Shown: positions 8,001-16,540 of the stretch, in pieces
Layout: each line of letters starts with the position of its first letter
Position numbering within the stretch: position 1 is the first letter of the stretch
Origin: Bacillota bacterium
Lineage (GTDB): Bacteria; Bacillota; Clostridia; Lachnospirales; Lachnospiraceae
Assembly: GCA_023442465.1 (NCBI GenBank)
Contig: JAEZZQ010000050.1
Location: forward strand, 1 to 64,000
Direction of reading: 5' to 3'
DNA: 64,000 bases
Translations under genes and position numbers: made by a program
Notes under the pieces: model-generated
Databases searched by the model: none
What the model was told of the DNA's origin: nothing
The model's input: only the letters and a program-made list of their open reading frames with translations

Positions 8001-9233
8001 GAGGTGGAAGGGGCTTACTTTCAAGGTCTGCCCGATGGAAGTGAAGACCTGAGAATAAGACTGCCCGTAATCCGGAATGGCTCCTGACATAAAAGAACTG
8101 TTCAGCATACTCTGAACGGCGGTTTGGGTATGATAAGTTGCATTATAACTCAACAGTTCGAATTGGAATATGTAGCTGTCGGTCAGGAAGTTACGGGGAT
8201 CCATATAATAAGCAAGGATTCCGTCAGTAGGATAGGACCAGCTGTTATCGTAGCTTCCGTTTTTCCATGCGATGTTTGCAGTAGAGGAAATTAAGCTTTT
8301 CGGTTTCGTATTTTCGGCGGCAATCGCGCTGCTCCAGTCCAGGCCTGTGTCCATCTTTACGAATATCCAGCTTGGATGCGCCGCCTTCAGCTCGGTGAGG
8401 GCAGACTGGTAGGAAGCGGGGAACTTGCTGATTTCTTCGGAAGCTGCAGTGGCGGAAGCGTTTTGTATGCTGAAGGATCTTAATTTTGCCATACGCGTAG
8501 TTACATATTTTGCCTCCCAGGAAAGCAAATCTTCATCGGAATACGCGAGATACTTGCGTTCCACATATCCGATGTAGGAGGTGCCGCCATAGGTCAGGGA
8601 TACTTGATACCATATATTTTTCTGGCTGTCTTCGCCCACGCCGGTAATCGATACGGACTGCCCGCTGTAAACGGTAACTGCCGTAGCAGAGCGGCTGTAA
8701 GGACTTTGCTTAATATCGTAAGAGTCACAAAGGTATACGAGGGCGAGAACCTCTTTACCCTGAGCAAGCGCATTTAACTCCGCCTTTGCGTTTTCCGGAT
8801 TTGACAGATAAGTGGTGGCTTTCACTGCATTTACGCTAACGGATATATGGGGAATATTCGTCGTCGGATCCAACGCGGGGGATAAAGAATATAAGGCTTG
8901 ATCCCAGGAAGGGACAAAGTCGTAGGTTTCGTAATCAGTGTTGTCATAATCTGAGCTGCATGTCCAGGTAACAGGGATATCTGCAGATGTTTCCGTGGAA
9001 TCCAGATAGACGGATAAGCTCTGAGGCAGCATGGCAGTTATGGCAGACAGTTCAGGTCTGTCATCGAAGCTTAAGTTGGAAATGTCGGAAGAAAGCTCCT
9101 TAAAAGAAGTGATAAGGGGCAGCGCTCCGGCAGTGGCAGCTTCAGTTGCGTAAACGGGCAATGAATTTCCCAATAGGGCAACCAATGTCATAATAAAAAC
9201 GGAATGTTGAAGTTTTTTTCGTTTGAATTTCAT
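5046..9233 (-). CDS. Large membrane-anchored beta-N-acetylglucosaminidase-like wall protein with Big_2 and CxxC repeats
   Basis: This is a 1395-residue surface protein. Residues 1-30 are a signal peptide (basic start, hydrophobic core, VYATEA). An SH3-like stretch lies near residues 160-230 (AVTVYSGQSVSITGVG, YIGYVERKYL). Residues about 270-540 resemble GH73-type glucosaminidases that cut peptidoglycan (AYYMDPRNFL, ASRVLQEQG, LYNYFNIGA). A Big_2-like domain (LKTVTLDKSTLTL) and two related beta modules follow. Then come about five repeats with paired CxxC motifs (SCHVCGYKETRTV, TYTCSICGDTYTE), a Ser/Thr/Gly linker, a further beta domain, a transmembrane helix near 1280-1300 and an acidic cytoplasmic tail. 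The start has GGGAG upstream and the gene is monocistronic with its own terminator. Wall hydrolysis is inferred from the family; no substrate can be read from the sequence. Confidence 0.8.
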   Translation of the reverse strand: MKFKRKKLQHSVFIMTLVALLGNSLPVYATEAATAGALPLITSFKELSSDISNLSFDDRPELSAITAMLPQSLSVYLDSTETSADIPVTWTCSSDYDNTDYETYDFVPSWDQALYSLSPALDPTTNIPHISVSVNAVKATTYLSNPENAKAELNALAQGKEVLALVYLCDSYDIKQSPYSRSATAVTVYSGQSVSITGVGEDSQKNIWYQVSLTYGGTSYIGYVERKYLAYSDEDLLSWEAKYVTTRMAKLRSFSIQNASATAASEEISKFPASYQSALTELKAAHPSWIFVKMDTGLDWSSAIAAENTKPKSLISSTANIAWKNGSYDNSWSYPTDGILAYYMDPRNFLTDSYIFQFELLSYNATYHTQTAVQSMLNSSFMSGAIPDYGQSYSQVFTSIGQTLKVSPFHLASRVLQEQGTNGTSALISGTYSGYEGLYNYFNIGATGKGSTEVITNGLAKAKSYGWTSRYLSLSGGSNVISKNYIQVGQDTLYLQKFNVTTTQTYNHQYMQNIAAPSSESSNVKKAYFNAGSIDNTFVFKIPVYDNMPGTACTKPTELKTVTLDKSTLTLAADATSALNVFVDNVKVAASTVTFASADPSIASVDANGTVTALYPGTTTITATVPGGSTASCTVTVQKIDPAYTVPSLGSVTYSPTLTLGNIALPDRWTWDAPATVPAVTNSGYPATFTPSDTGKYNTINKTLTLTVAKGTPAYTIPAGLQTVAGNTLASVTLPAGFAWDIPATALKEGTASYKASYNPDASNYNTVTGIDIPVIVNAVPVTKCTTHTFGEWEHITAAACTTSGTDSRSCHVCGYKETRTVPATGHLYTSSVTKQPTEAETGIRTYTCSICGDTYTEVIDKLPSTHKHNYTAAITKEATCTVKGVKTYTCSCGNTYTEDVPALGHSYTSKVTKEATAAETGIRTYTCIRCGDSYTEIIAKLPASHTHSYTSSVTKVAACTENGIKTYTCSCGSTYTEDIPALGHNMVNGTCTRCGYTEVQNNSSGSSSSGSTTTTTQTSNTDSAGTGSESTTVPSSADGSSSEGTSSSQGSSTTGSSGKTTTSKGNSSPSKADETSGRATIDMKNNTVLYEESISSIRGQDVDVVLNMGNSISWTINGSNIVADEANGIDMGITVGAGNIPSGLLDAVKGNDENNTIIELSLAHDGTFDFTPILTINTAKDNAGRMANLFYYNPETGKLEFMDAVEVTETGDISFTFHHASDYVVIISDTSMAELASVGDTTIEEDNAADTGVADTNAQNIPVAASSNISPRMVAVIVVIILVCAAVGVTAFFLFRKRDEYEDDADDSSVDSEGEDSSEKGFGEAIHLVPSDKASDHEAYDEDGEDDFIDDYHEPEVNTKKTGKVISMKKLKEQDKKGNMKQESLDNDEFDGFE

Positions 9234-9392
9234 TTTATTTCTCCCTGCTGCTTTGGTGATTTTGTATAATTAGCCTATTATGATAAATATACTATATTAT
9301 ACCAAAATCATTATGTCAACCATAATGGGACGAAAATCCACGAATTTACGCAAAAAAGAAAGAAAAAGAGAGTGACATAAATTGAATGCAGA

Positions 9393-9477
9393 GTAACGTT
9401 TTCGAGGGAGCGAATTTACATGCAAAATTTTTGCATTGCAGAAATCATGTGTTCCTGAGAACGGAATGAACAGTAAC
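9393..9477 (+). repeat. Family 1 palindromic element, truncated copy B
   Basis: This copy retains the right half of the element (the GCAAAATTTTTGCATTGCAG hairpin arm and the GAACAGTAAC end) but lacks the left terminal repeat. The left boundary is uncertain. Confidence 0.65.
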
Positions 9478-9488
9478 AAATTAATATT

Positions 9489-9518
9489 TTTCAATAATAT
9501 TTGAAAAAAAGATATAAT
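9489..9518 (+). promoter_or_regulatory. Putative promoter of the 9564-13777 operon
   Basis: TTTCAA at 9489-9494 and TATAAT at 9513-9518 are 18 bp apart, in an AT-rich stretch about 45 bases before the start codon. Confidence 0.4.
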
Positions 9519-9563
9519 AATGGTAAAGTATTATATTATGACTTTTAAAGAGGTTTCTTTTTT

Positions 9564-11072
9564 ATGAGCGAGAAGCGGATAAAGTTTCTGAATACACATG
9601 TTGACAATTTAACGATGGAAGAAGCGGTCAGAGAAGCCAAAAGGCTTATTCTGGAAGGTAAGAACAGTTATGTTGTCACGCCGAATGTGGATCATATTGT
9701 AAAAATTGAACATGACGGGTTATTCCGGGATATATATGAAAAGGCTGATTTGGTTCTGACGGACGGAAAGCCTCTTATTTGGATGTCCAGATGGATGGGG
9801 ACGCCGATTAAGGAGAAGATTTCCGGTTCCGATTACTTTCCGGAGGTATGCAGGATGGCTGCGCAGGAAGGTTTTTCGGTGTTCCTGTTAGGAGCCGCCG
9901 AAGGAGTTGCCAAGAAAGCTGCCGTTAATCTCATGAAAAAATATAAAAATCTTAAGATTGCCGGAGTATATTCTCCAAGCTACGCGTTTGAAAACGATGT
10001 GGAGGAGATTTCTTATATTATAAAGAAAATCAACATGACGAAACCGGATATCCTCTGTATCGGTTTGGGAACGCCCAAGCAGGAGAAATTCTATCACCGC
10101 TACAAGGAACAGCTGAAAGTGCCGCTTACATTGCATATCGGAGCTACCATCGACTTCGAGGCAGGAGTGGTAAAGCGCGCTCCGAAGTGGATCAGCTATG
10201 TAGGACTGGAATGGTTTTACAGACTATTAAAGGAACCGAGGAGATTATATAAGCGCTATCTGTTAGAGGACGTGGAGATTTTCCCCATTTTCCTGAAATA
10301 TAGAAAATATGGCAGCGGAAATAAGGTAAGTGCGATCCAGCCGGAAACATGCAGTATATTGGGTGTGGACATCGCGGTAACGAACATGCGGTCCGTAATC
10401 GGTTATCTGACCAAGAATCTGGAACGGCTGCGTGGGGAGTATGTGTGTGTATCCAATGTGCATACTACTGTAATGGCATATAACGACGAAGCCTATTGCC
10501 GGATACAGAACGAGGCGGCTTTAGCAATTCCTGATGGAAAACCATTGTCTCTCATGTGCAGGCTGCGGGGATATAAGGATGCACAGCGCGTGGCAGGCCC
10601 CGATTTAATGCCCGAGATATTGAAGCTGTCGGAGGAAAAGGGATACCGGCATTATTTTTATGGAAGTACGGAAGAGACACTGAGTTCTCTGGAGGCTAAT
10701 CTCAGGGAACGTTATCCAAGATTAAATATTGTAGGAATATATTCACCTCCTTTCCGGAAGCTGACGCCGGAAGAGGATGCTGAAATCATGGAGGAAATAC
10801 GTCTGGCAAAGCCCGATTTCCTTTGGGTAGGTTTGGGAGCGCCCAAGCAGGAGCGCTGGATGTATGAACACAGAGGCAAGGTCGATGCAGTTATGCTGGG
10901 CGTAGGTGCGGCCTTCGATTTCCATGCAGGAACGGCGAAACGTGCGCCGAAATGGATTCAGGAATTCTATTTGGAATGGCTGTACCGCTTGATTCAGGAC
11001 CCGAAGCGTTTATTGAAGAGATATGTGCGTTCCAACATACAGTTTATATGGCTGATACTTACGGGGCGCTGA
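9564..11072 (+). CDS. Tandem double-domain GT26 (WecG/TagA/CpsF) glycosyltransferase
   Basis: This 502-residue protein consists of two complete GT26 domains in tandem, about residues 1-245 and 263-502. GT26 enzymes transfer N-acetylmannosamine or related sugars to an undecaprenyl-diphosphate-linked primer at the cytoplasmic membrane face. Each half carries the family landmarks. The first has VTPNVDHIV, LTDGKPLIW, IGLGTPKQE and ATIDFEAGVVKRAPKW. The second has VSNVHTTV, IPDGKPLSL, VGLGAPKQERW and AAFDFHAGTAKRAPKW, and both end in WFYRLLK/WLYRLIQ segments. Normal family members are about 240-260 residues, so this is a fusion, and the halves have diverged. It may add two successive residues. It is the first gene of a tight run with the epimerase, GtrA and mutase-like genes. 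Confidence 0.88.
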   Translation: MSEKRIKFLNTHVDNLTMEEAVREAKRLILEGKNSYVVTPNVDHIVKIEHDGLFRDIYEKADLVLTDGKPLIWMSRWMGTPIKEKISGSDYFPEVCRMAAQEGFSVFLLGAAEGVAKKAAVNLMKKYKNLKIAGVYSPSYAFENDVEEISYIIKKINMTKPDILCIGLGTPKQEKFYHRYKEQLKVPLTLHIGATIDFEAGVVKRAPKWISYVGLEWFYRLLKEPRRLYKRYLLEDVEIFPIFLKYRKYGSGNKVSAIQPETCSILGVDIAVTNMRSVIGYLTKNLERLRGEYVCVSNVHTTVMAYNDEAYCRIQNEAALAIPDGKPLSLMCRLRGYKDAQRVAGPDLMPEILKLSEEKGYRHYFYGSTEETLSSLEANLRERYPRLNIVGIYSPPFRKLTPEEDAEIMEEIRLAKPDFLWVGLGAPKQERWMYEHRGKVDAVMLGVGAAFDFHAGTAKRAPKWIQEFYLEWLYRLIQDPKRLLKRYVRSNIQFIWLILTGR

Positions 11073-11110
11073 TCGATTAGGCAGATAAAAAGGAATATAG
11101 GAGAGCATCT

Positions 11111-12106
11111 ATGAAACGATTGGATGAAAATAAAGTTTATTTGATTACCGGTGGCGCAGGCTTCATCGGTTTTCATTTGTCAAAAAGTCTGCTTGAGAAG
11201 GGGGCACGGGTCATCGGCCTCGACAACATGAACGACTACTATGAGGTTTCGCTGAAGAAAGCGCGTCTTGCTATTTTAGAAAAATATGAGCATTATATGT
11301 TTTATAAGTGTGATTTAGCAGATAAGGGAGAACTGTTCTCTGTGTTCGAAAAGGAGAAACCGGATATCGTTGTCAATCTTGCGGCGCAGGCAGGAGTCAG
11401 ATACAGTATTGACAACCCGGATGTTTATATTCAATCTAATATTGTGGGATTCTTTCATATATTAGAGGCCTGCCGTAATTATCCGGTGGAGCACCTCGTT
11501 TTTGCCTCGTCCAGTTCCGTATACGGAGGAAATGAGAAGGTTCCCTTTTCTACGGAGGATAAGGTTGATCATCCGGTGAGCCTTTATGCGGCGACAAAGA
11601 AATCTAATGAGTTAATGGCATATTCTTACAGCAAGCTGTATAAGATTCCGGTTACCGGACTCAGATTCTTCACGGTATATGGCTCCTACGGGAGGCCGGA
11701 TATGGCATGCTACAAGTTTGCGTTAAAAATCATGAAGGACGAGCCTATTCAAATTTATAACGATGGGGATATGTATCGCGATTTCACATATATTGATGAC
11801 ATTGTAAAGGGTGTGGAAAATATTCTTTGCAATCCCCAGAGTGAGGATGAGCAGGGGGCTTCCTATAAGATTTATAATATAGGGCACAACAAGCCGGAGA
11901 AGCTGATGGATTTCATTTCCGTTTTGGAAAGATGTCTTGGAAAGCAAGCGAAAAAAGAGTTTCTGCCAATGCAGCCGGGGGATGTATACCGGACGTATGC
12001 GGATGTCTCTCAGTTGGAGAAAGATTTTGGATTTAAGCCAGATACTGCGATGGAAGAGGGGATAAAAAAATTTACGGATTGGTTCAAGGAGTATTATGGA
12101 TATTAA
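11111..12106 (+). CDS. NAD-dependent sugar epimerase, UDP-glucuronate 4-epimerase-like
   Basis: This is a 331-residue extended short-chain dehydrogenase. The Rossmann glycine motif TGGAGFIGFHL is at the N-terminus, SSSSVYG near residue 136 supplies the catalytic Ser, and YAATKKSNE holds the YxxxK pair. The NMNDYYEVSLKKARL segment and FFTVYGSYGRPDMA are typical of UDP-glucuronate 4-epimerases (CapI/WcaG-like), which make UDP-galacturonate for capsules. UDP-galactose epimerase activity is a less likely alternative. It lies 38 bases after the GT26 gene and overlaps the next gene by 11 bases, suggesting translational coupling. Confidence 0.85.
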   Translation: MKRLDENKVYLITGGAGFIGFHLSKSLLEKGARVIGLDNMNDYYEVSLKKARLAILEKYEHYMFYKCDLADKGELFSVFEKEKPDIVVNLAAQAGVRYSIDNPDVYIQSNIVGFFHILEACRNYPVEHLVFASSSSVYGGNEKVPFSTEDKVDHPVSLYAATKKSNELMAYSYSKLYKIPVTGLRFFTVYGSYGRPDMACYKFALKIMKDEPIQIYNDGDMYRDFTYIDDIVKGVENILCNPQSEDEQGASYKIYNIGHNKPEKLMDFISVLERCLGKQAKKEFLPMQPGDVYRTYADVSQLEKDFGFKPDTAMEEGIKKFTDWFKEYYGY

Positions 12107-12545
12107 GAAGCTATTTGAAGAAGTACTGCATTTTGGCATAATAGGAGTTGTTAACACTTTACTGGGATTTTTCCTTATCATGGTTTTTTATAACGTTTTG
12201 CATCTGAATTATTGGGTGGCCAGCGCGACCTCTTATGTGATCGGAAGTATTTTTTCCTATTTTGCAAATAAGAAGCTTACCTTTAAGGTTCAGGAGAACA
12301 GTAGGGCATATGTGATTAAATTTGCACTCAATATTGCTGTATGTTACCTTCTTGCTTATGGCGTAGCCAGACCGTTGGTGAGAAGCGTACTGAGCGAACA
12401 TTCGCAGACAATTGTAGAAAATGTGGCGATAGTAATGGGAACGGGGATTTTTATTGTTTTGAATTTTATAGGACAAAAGTTTTTTGTATTCAAAGATAAA
12501 GATAAAAATATCGTTAGCTCACAGAATGGAATGGAAAGCAAATGA
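12096..12545 (+). CDS. GtrA-like membrane protein
   Basis: A 149-residue protein with four predicted membrane helices (for example FGIIGVVNTLLGFFLIMVFY near residues 12-31) in the GtrA/DPMS arrangement. GtrA-family proteins are thought to flip polyprenyl-phosphate sugars across the membrane for side-chain glycosylation. The FxxxGxxxT-like start and the C-terminal NFIGQKFFVF fit the family. It overlaps the epimerase upstream and the flavoprotein downstream (ATGA-type), so the four genes are probably one operon. A partner GT2 enzyme is not adjacent, but one is encoded at 26996. Confidence 0.85.
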   Translation: MDIKKLFEEVLHFGIIGVVNTLLGFFLIMVFYNVLHLNYWVASATSYVIGSIFSYFANKKLTFKVQENSRAYVIKFALNIAVCYLLAYGVARPLVRSVLSEHSQTIVENVAIVMGTGIFIVLNFIGQKFFVFKDKDKNIVSSQNGMESK

Positions 12546-13777
12546 AAAAAGTAAAGTATCTGATACTGGGAGCAGGCCCGGCGGGACTGGCATTTGCAAA
12601 CCGGTTAAAGCAAATGGGCGAGGAATCCTTTCTCGTCCTGGAAAAGGAAGAAGAGGCCGGCGGCTTATGCCGCAGCTCCCAGGTGGACGGTTCTCCGCTG
12701 GACATTGGCGGAGGGCATTTTCTCGACGTGAGAAGGCCTAAGGTGGTGGACTTCTTATTCAGTTTTATGCCGAAGGAGGAGTGGGATGCGTACGAACGTG
12801 ATTCAAGGATATCCTTTGACGGAAGCTTTATTCATCATCCCTTTGAAGCTAATATATGGGAGATGAAGCCGGAGAAGCAGAAGGAATATTTGGACTCCAT
12901 CGCGGATGCAGGCTGCAATAGGGGCGAGGCGATGCCGGAGGAGTTTGTGGACTGGATTTACTGGAAGCTGGGGCAGAAGATTGCGGAAGATTACATGCTT
13001 CCCTACAATGAGAAAATGTTCGGCAGCAACTTAAACGCCTTGGGAACCTATTGGCTGGAGAAACTGCCTAACGTTTCCTACGAGGAGACGAAGCGTAGTT
13101 GTGAAGAGAAAAGGGCATATGGGAAACAACCCGGACATGCACAGTTCTATTATCCGAAAAAGTACGGCTACGGAGAGCTTTGGCTCAGAATGCAGGAGAC
13201 GATTAAGGATAAGCTAGTGCTCGGTGTGGCCGTAAACGGACTTAGCTTAACGGATAAAACAGTATCTTGCACAGATGGAAACAGCTATGCCGGAGAAAAT
13301 ATCATAACCACCATACCGTGGATGGAATTTTCATATATCAAAGGAATGTCTGAGGAAATGAAAGCGGATATCGGAAGGCTGAAATATAGCTCTACACAGA
13401 CTGAATACAACCCGGAGCAGCTGAACACTCAGGCACATTGGATTTATTACCCTCAGAGAGAGATTTCCTATCACAGAATATTGGTGCGGCATAATTTCTG
13501 TCCGGACTCCAAGGGATATTGGACAGAGACGAACAAGGACAGAATCTTGCCTGCGGACGGAAGGTTCCGGTACATGAATGAATATGCCTATCCGTTAAAT
13601 ACAGTGGATAAGCCAGAGATTATGGAGCGGTTATTAGCTTATGCAAAAAAGGATAGGGTTTACGGCCTCGGCAGATGGGGAGAGCATGAGCATTACAACT
13701 CTGATGCTGTGGTGGAGCTTTCCATGAAGCTGGCTGAAGAGCTTTTAGAAAGGGATGGCAATTTGTATGAACCGTGA
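12542..13777 (+). CDS. FAD-dependent UDP-galactopyranose-mutase-like protein
   Basis: This 411-residue flavoprotein begins with the dinucleotide-binding motif YLILGAGPAGLAFANRL, followed by EKEEEAGGLCRS and DIGGGHFLDVR. These are shared by protoporphyrinogen oxidase-like proteins and UDP-galactopyranose mutases. The early GGH motif, and the surface-sugar neighbours, favour a sugar-ring mutase or related redox role over haem synthesis. Identity to true Glf cannot be claimed by eye. A second, longer member of the superfamily is encoded at 35116 on the other strand. It starts four bases inside the gtrA-like gene. Confidence 0.7.
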   Translation: MKKVKYLILGAGPAGLAFANRLKQMGEESFLVLEKEEEAGGLCRSSQVDGSPLDIGGGHFLDVRRPKVVDFLFSFMPKEEWDAYERDSRISFDGSFIHHPFEANIWEMKPEKQKEYLDSIADAGCNRGEAMPEEFVDWIYWKLGQKIAEDYMLPYNEKMFGSNLNALGTYWLEKLPNVSYEETKRSCEEKRAYGKQPGHAQFYYPKKYGYGELWLRMQETIKDKLVLGVAVNGLSLTDKTVSCTDGNSYAGENIITTIPWMEFSYIKGMSEEMKADIGRLKYSSTQTEYNPEQLNTQAHWIYYPQREISYHRILVRHNFCPDSKGYWTETNKDRILPADGRFRYMNEYAYPLNTVDKPEIMERLLAYAKKDRVYGLGRWGEHEHYNSDAVVELSMKLAEELLERDGNLYEP

Positions 13778-15134
13778 TGCTTTTGATATAAAGAACGAAA
13801 ATTTTAGAAGAATCATTTTTTATTTCTTGATCGTGTCTTCTTTTTTGATGATTTTCATTTACAATATGTTTACTCCGGCGATGACCGATGATTTGTCCTA
13901 TGGGAAAATCGTTGCGGGTGCCGGCTCCTTCCTCGACTTGATCAGGCAGGAGATGCAGCAGTATGCAACGTGGACGGGAAGAAGCGTCAATCATATGATA
14001 CTCCGCACCTTCTTAACGGGAGATAAATGGATTTTTAATATTTTCAATAGCATGGCGTTTGTTGCTCTTACACTTTTTATGTATTACAACATAGAATTCA
14101 AGAAAAAATATGACGTTTTTGTATATCTTCTGATTAACCTTTTTCTCTGGACCTTTTCGGTATCCTTTGCGCAGACAGTTCTGTGGGAAACGGGAGCCTG
14201 CAATTATTTGTGGGGGAGTATGATCATCCTTGGTTATATTTCAGCATTTCGCTATTGCCTGAAGAAGAATTACAGAGATTCCCAGCAGATAGCGCCGGCA
14301 ATCGGCTTGTTCCTGATGGGAATCGCGGCCGGCTGGTGCAATGAGAATACCTCAGGCGGCTGTATTTTATTAACACTTATATGGATCAGCTTTTATTTCT
14401 GGGAGAAGAAAAAGGTGCGTCTCTGGATGATGAGCGGGGTGGCGGGAAATATAATTGGTTTCCTCTTCATGATACTGGCACCGGGAAATGCTAACAGGCA
14501 GCAGTATATGGAAGAGGAGCATACGGGACTTCTTGCTATCGCTTCCAGATGGTTAAAATGCAATCTGGCAATTCAAAATCACTTTTTTATCCTTCTGGCA
14601 ATCTGCATTGCAGTGTTTGTTCTCGTCAGACTGCAGCAGAACCAGTGGAAGCGCAGCAAGAATATGCTTACCTTTTTCTTTGTTTTTATAGCCACCTGCT
14701 ATGCGCTGGTACTGACTCCTGAACCAGTTGCAAGAGCTTATTTTGGAGCCGGGATTTTCCTCATGATCAGTTGTATTCAGGGGATTGCGGATGTGTCGGA
14801 CAAGGATTTGTATTTGAAGGCGTTGAAAATTGGAATAACGGCTATCTTTACCCTTTCATTCCTCTTTACGTATATGGATAGTGGAGCGAATCTGGTAAGA
14901 ATATATAGAGAGAGCGAGGAAAGATTTGCCTATATCGAAGAGCAGAAGGCGACAGGCAATATGGATATTACCGTACCGTTGCTGCGTCCGGCCTTTGAGA
15001 CAAAGTACAGCGACGCTTACAATTCCGAACTCAGTGAGGACAGCGGTTATTGGGTAAACGTCGCGTATGCTACTTATTATGAGGTGAACAGTATCTCGGC
15101 GGTTCCGAGAGAAGATTGGGAGCAATTAAAGTAA
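13767..15134 (+). CDS. Polytopic membrane protein, DUF6056-like
   Basis: About 455 residues with roughly ten to twelve membrane helices. After helix 1 comes MTDDLSYGKIV, an acidic periplasmic-type loop, and then TWTGRSVNHM. This pattern is typical of DUF6056 proteins found in surface-polysaccharide loci and reminiscent of GT-C glycosyltransferases, whose catalytic acidic residue lies in the first outer loop. The start is placed at ATG 13767 because an AAAGGGA site lies 11 bases upstream; ATG 13755 is also possible. It overlaps the end of the flavoprotein gene. Its 3' end overlaps that of the convergent gene at 15126 by nine bases. Function is unknown beyond the probable polysaccharide role. 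Confidence 0.7.
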   Translation: MNRDAFDIKNENFRRIIFYFLIVSSFLMIFIYNMFTPAMTDDLSYGKIVAGAGSFLDLIRQEMQQYATWTGRSVNHMILRTFLTGDKWIFNIFNSMAFVALTLFMYYNIEFKKKYDVFVYLLINLFLWTFSVSFAQTVLWETGACNYLWGSMIILGYISAFRYCLKKNYRDSQQIAPAIGLFLMGIAAGWCNENTSGGCILLTLIWISFYFWEKKKVRLWMMSGVAGNIIGFLFMILAPGNANRQQYMEEEHTGLLAIASRWLKCNLAIQNHFFILLAICIAVFVLVRLQQNQWKRSKNMLTFFFVFIATCYALVLTPEPVARAYFGAGIFLMISCIQGIADVSDKDLYLKALKIGITAIFTLSFLFTYMDSGANLVRIYRESEERFAYIEEQKATGNMDITVPLLRPAFETKYSDAYNSELSEDSGYWVNVAYATYYEVNSISAVPREDWEQLK

Positions 15135-16391
15135 ATAAAATAATATCGTGCGCAGGAGCTTATATACAGAGGTGAAGAATACGGGGGCGTCCGGCAGAAG
15201 CGTCGTCTGGAACTTGCTTAAGGAAGCCATCCAGAGTCCTGCAGCGATAAACACATAAGGATGCTTGTGAAAGCAGGTCCGAAGCTCTGTAAGGCCTGCC
15301 AGAACCACAGTATCCTTTTTTGCAGCCAGAAGGACGATTTGCAGTGCCTGAACCGTAAGAAAGGCGCCGAACCACCGTCCCCAGTCGATGGCGAGCCAAA
15401 AGGCCGGCACGAAACACAGCTGGCTTAATAAAAACAGCGAATATTTTAATTTCGCCGCACCTGCCGCCTTTAAGATGCGATTCCAAAGGTAACCATAGAT
15501 AAGAGCTAAGGGCGACAGAAGAAAAATAGTTACTGCGCCGTAGCGAATGCGTTCCGAGAGCTGGTTTAGCATGAGCTCGTAAAAGGCAGTGTCGATAGTG
15601 CAGAAATATTCATAACGGAGCGCTGTTTCGTTTACATTCATGTCCGTTCTGGAGGACAAGAGTGCGGTAAGATCCTTCAATGTGCTGATATTAAGATGAG
15701 AGAAGACCTGCAGATAAACAAAAGCTACACACAAAAGAAAAAGACCCAGGATTCCCAGAACAAAATCGGATTTTCTGCACTTTTCCGAGACAGTATCCAC
15801 AAACATGGTAAATAAAAGAGGCAAGAAAATAAACATAAATACTTGGTGAACGCACAGAGCTATAAGGCCGATAATGGTAAAGGAAATCAGCCGCATTGTC
15901 ACGGAAGGTATTTTTATGTAAAGAATGGCTGCGAAAACGGTCAGTATAATGAGATATAGGTCAAACCGCCCCATATTTTCGCTCGTCCACAGATAGGCAG
16001 GAGAGCCGGGGCCCAGCAGATAAAGCGTGATGAGAAGGAGCAAGGACGTGTTTGCAGGCAGTTTGTCTGTCCTTCTTAGAGCGAAGCCGAGAACGTAGGA
16101 AAGCAGTATCAGAAATACGATAATGGAGCAAAAAACAAAGGCATATGCGCTTTCGGCAGGCAGATAGCCGGGATAAAATAAACGCAGCAGTGAGCCGATA
16201 AGAAGCCTGGAATCGAAGCCAAGGGAATAGTCCATGACATACCAGCCACTGTTCCAATCGTGAAGCGCGGACGGTGCCGAACTAAGAAAGGATAGAAGAA
16301 GAAAGATAAAAATGCAGCCTTCCCTTCGGAAAGAGTAACATCTGGATAAAAACTTATGAATAAATACTTTGCTTTTTGTGGTGGTTATCAT
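15126..16391 (-). CDS. Polytopic membrane protein of unknown function
   Basis: 421 residues with about ten hydrophobic helices. The first outer loop reads NSGWYVMDYSLGFDSRLLIG, conserved-looking and acidic as in many polysaccharide polymerases or GT-C enzymes, but no named family is recognised with confidence. CCGGAGG lies just upstream of the ATG. It is transcribed against its neighbours and shares an intergenic promoter region with the 16541 gene. A Wzy-like polymerase or a GT-C transferase are reasonable guesses from context only. Confidence 0.65.
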   Translation of the reverse strand: MITTTKSKVFIHKFLSRCYSFRREGCIFIFLLLSFLSSAPSALHDWNSGWYVMDYSLGFDSRLLIGSLLRLFYPGYLPAESAYAFVFCSIIVFLILLSYVLGFALRRTDKLPANTSLLLLITLYLLGPGSPAYLWTSENMGRFDLYLIILTVFAAILYIKIPSVTMRLISFTIIGLIALCVHQVFMFIFLPLLFTMFVDTVSEKCRKSDFVLGILGLFLLCVAFVYLQVFSHLNISTLKDLTALLSSRTDMNVNETALRYEYFCTIDTAFYELMLNQLSERIRYGAVTIFLLSPLALIYGYLWNRILKAAGAAKLKYSLFLLSQLCFVPAFWLAIDWGRWFGAFLTVQALQIVLLAAKKDTVVLAGLTELRTCFHKHPYVFIAAGLWMASLSKFQTTLLPDAPVFFTSVYKLLRTILFYLL

Positions 16392-16475
16392 GTGTATACC
16401 TCCGGTATTTTATAAAGTTAACTGTAACACACCTCCTCTCGTTTGACAATTCGGTTTATATGCAGTTGGAAGTTT

Positions 16476-16504
16476 TTGACATTGGGCGTAGCATGTATTA
16501 ATAT
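16476..16504 (+). promoter_or_regulatory. Sigma-A-like promoter
   Basis: A consensus TTGACA (16476-16481) and TAATAT (16499-16504) are separated by 17 bp, about 37 bases before the start codon at 16541. Confidence 0.65.
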
Positions 16505-16540
16505 TGTGTAGGAAGATTGAAAGAATTTTGAAGGAGTACG

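Larger units (their letters stand above)
9234..9563. other. Divergent intergenic region
   Basis: This region contains the AT-rich upstream sequence of the minus-strand wall protein, a 5'-truncated family 1 palindromic element (9393-9477) and a promoter-like pair for the plus-strand glycosyltransferase operon. No ORF worth calling is seen. Confidence 0.6.
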
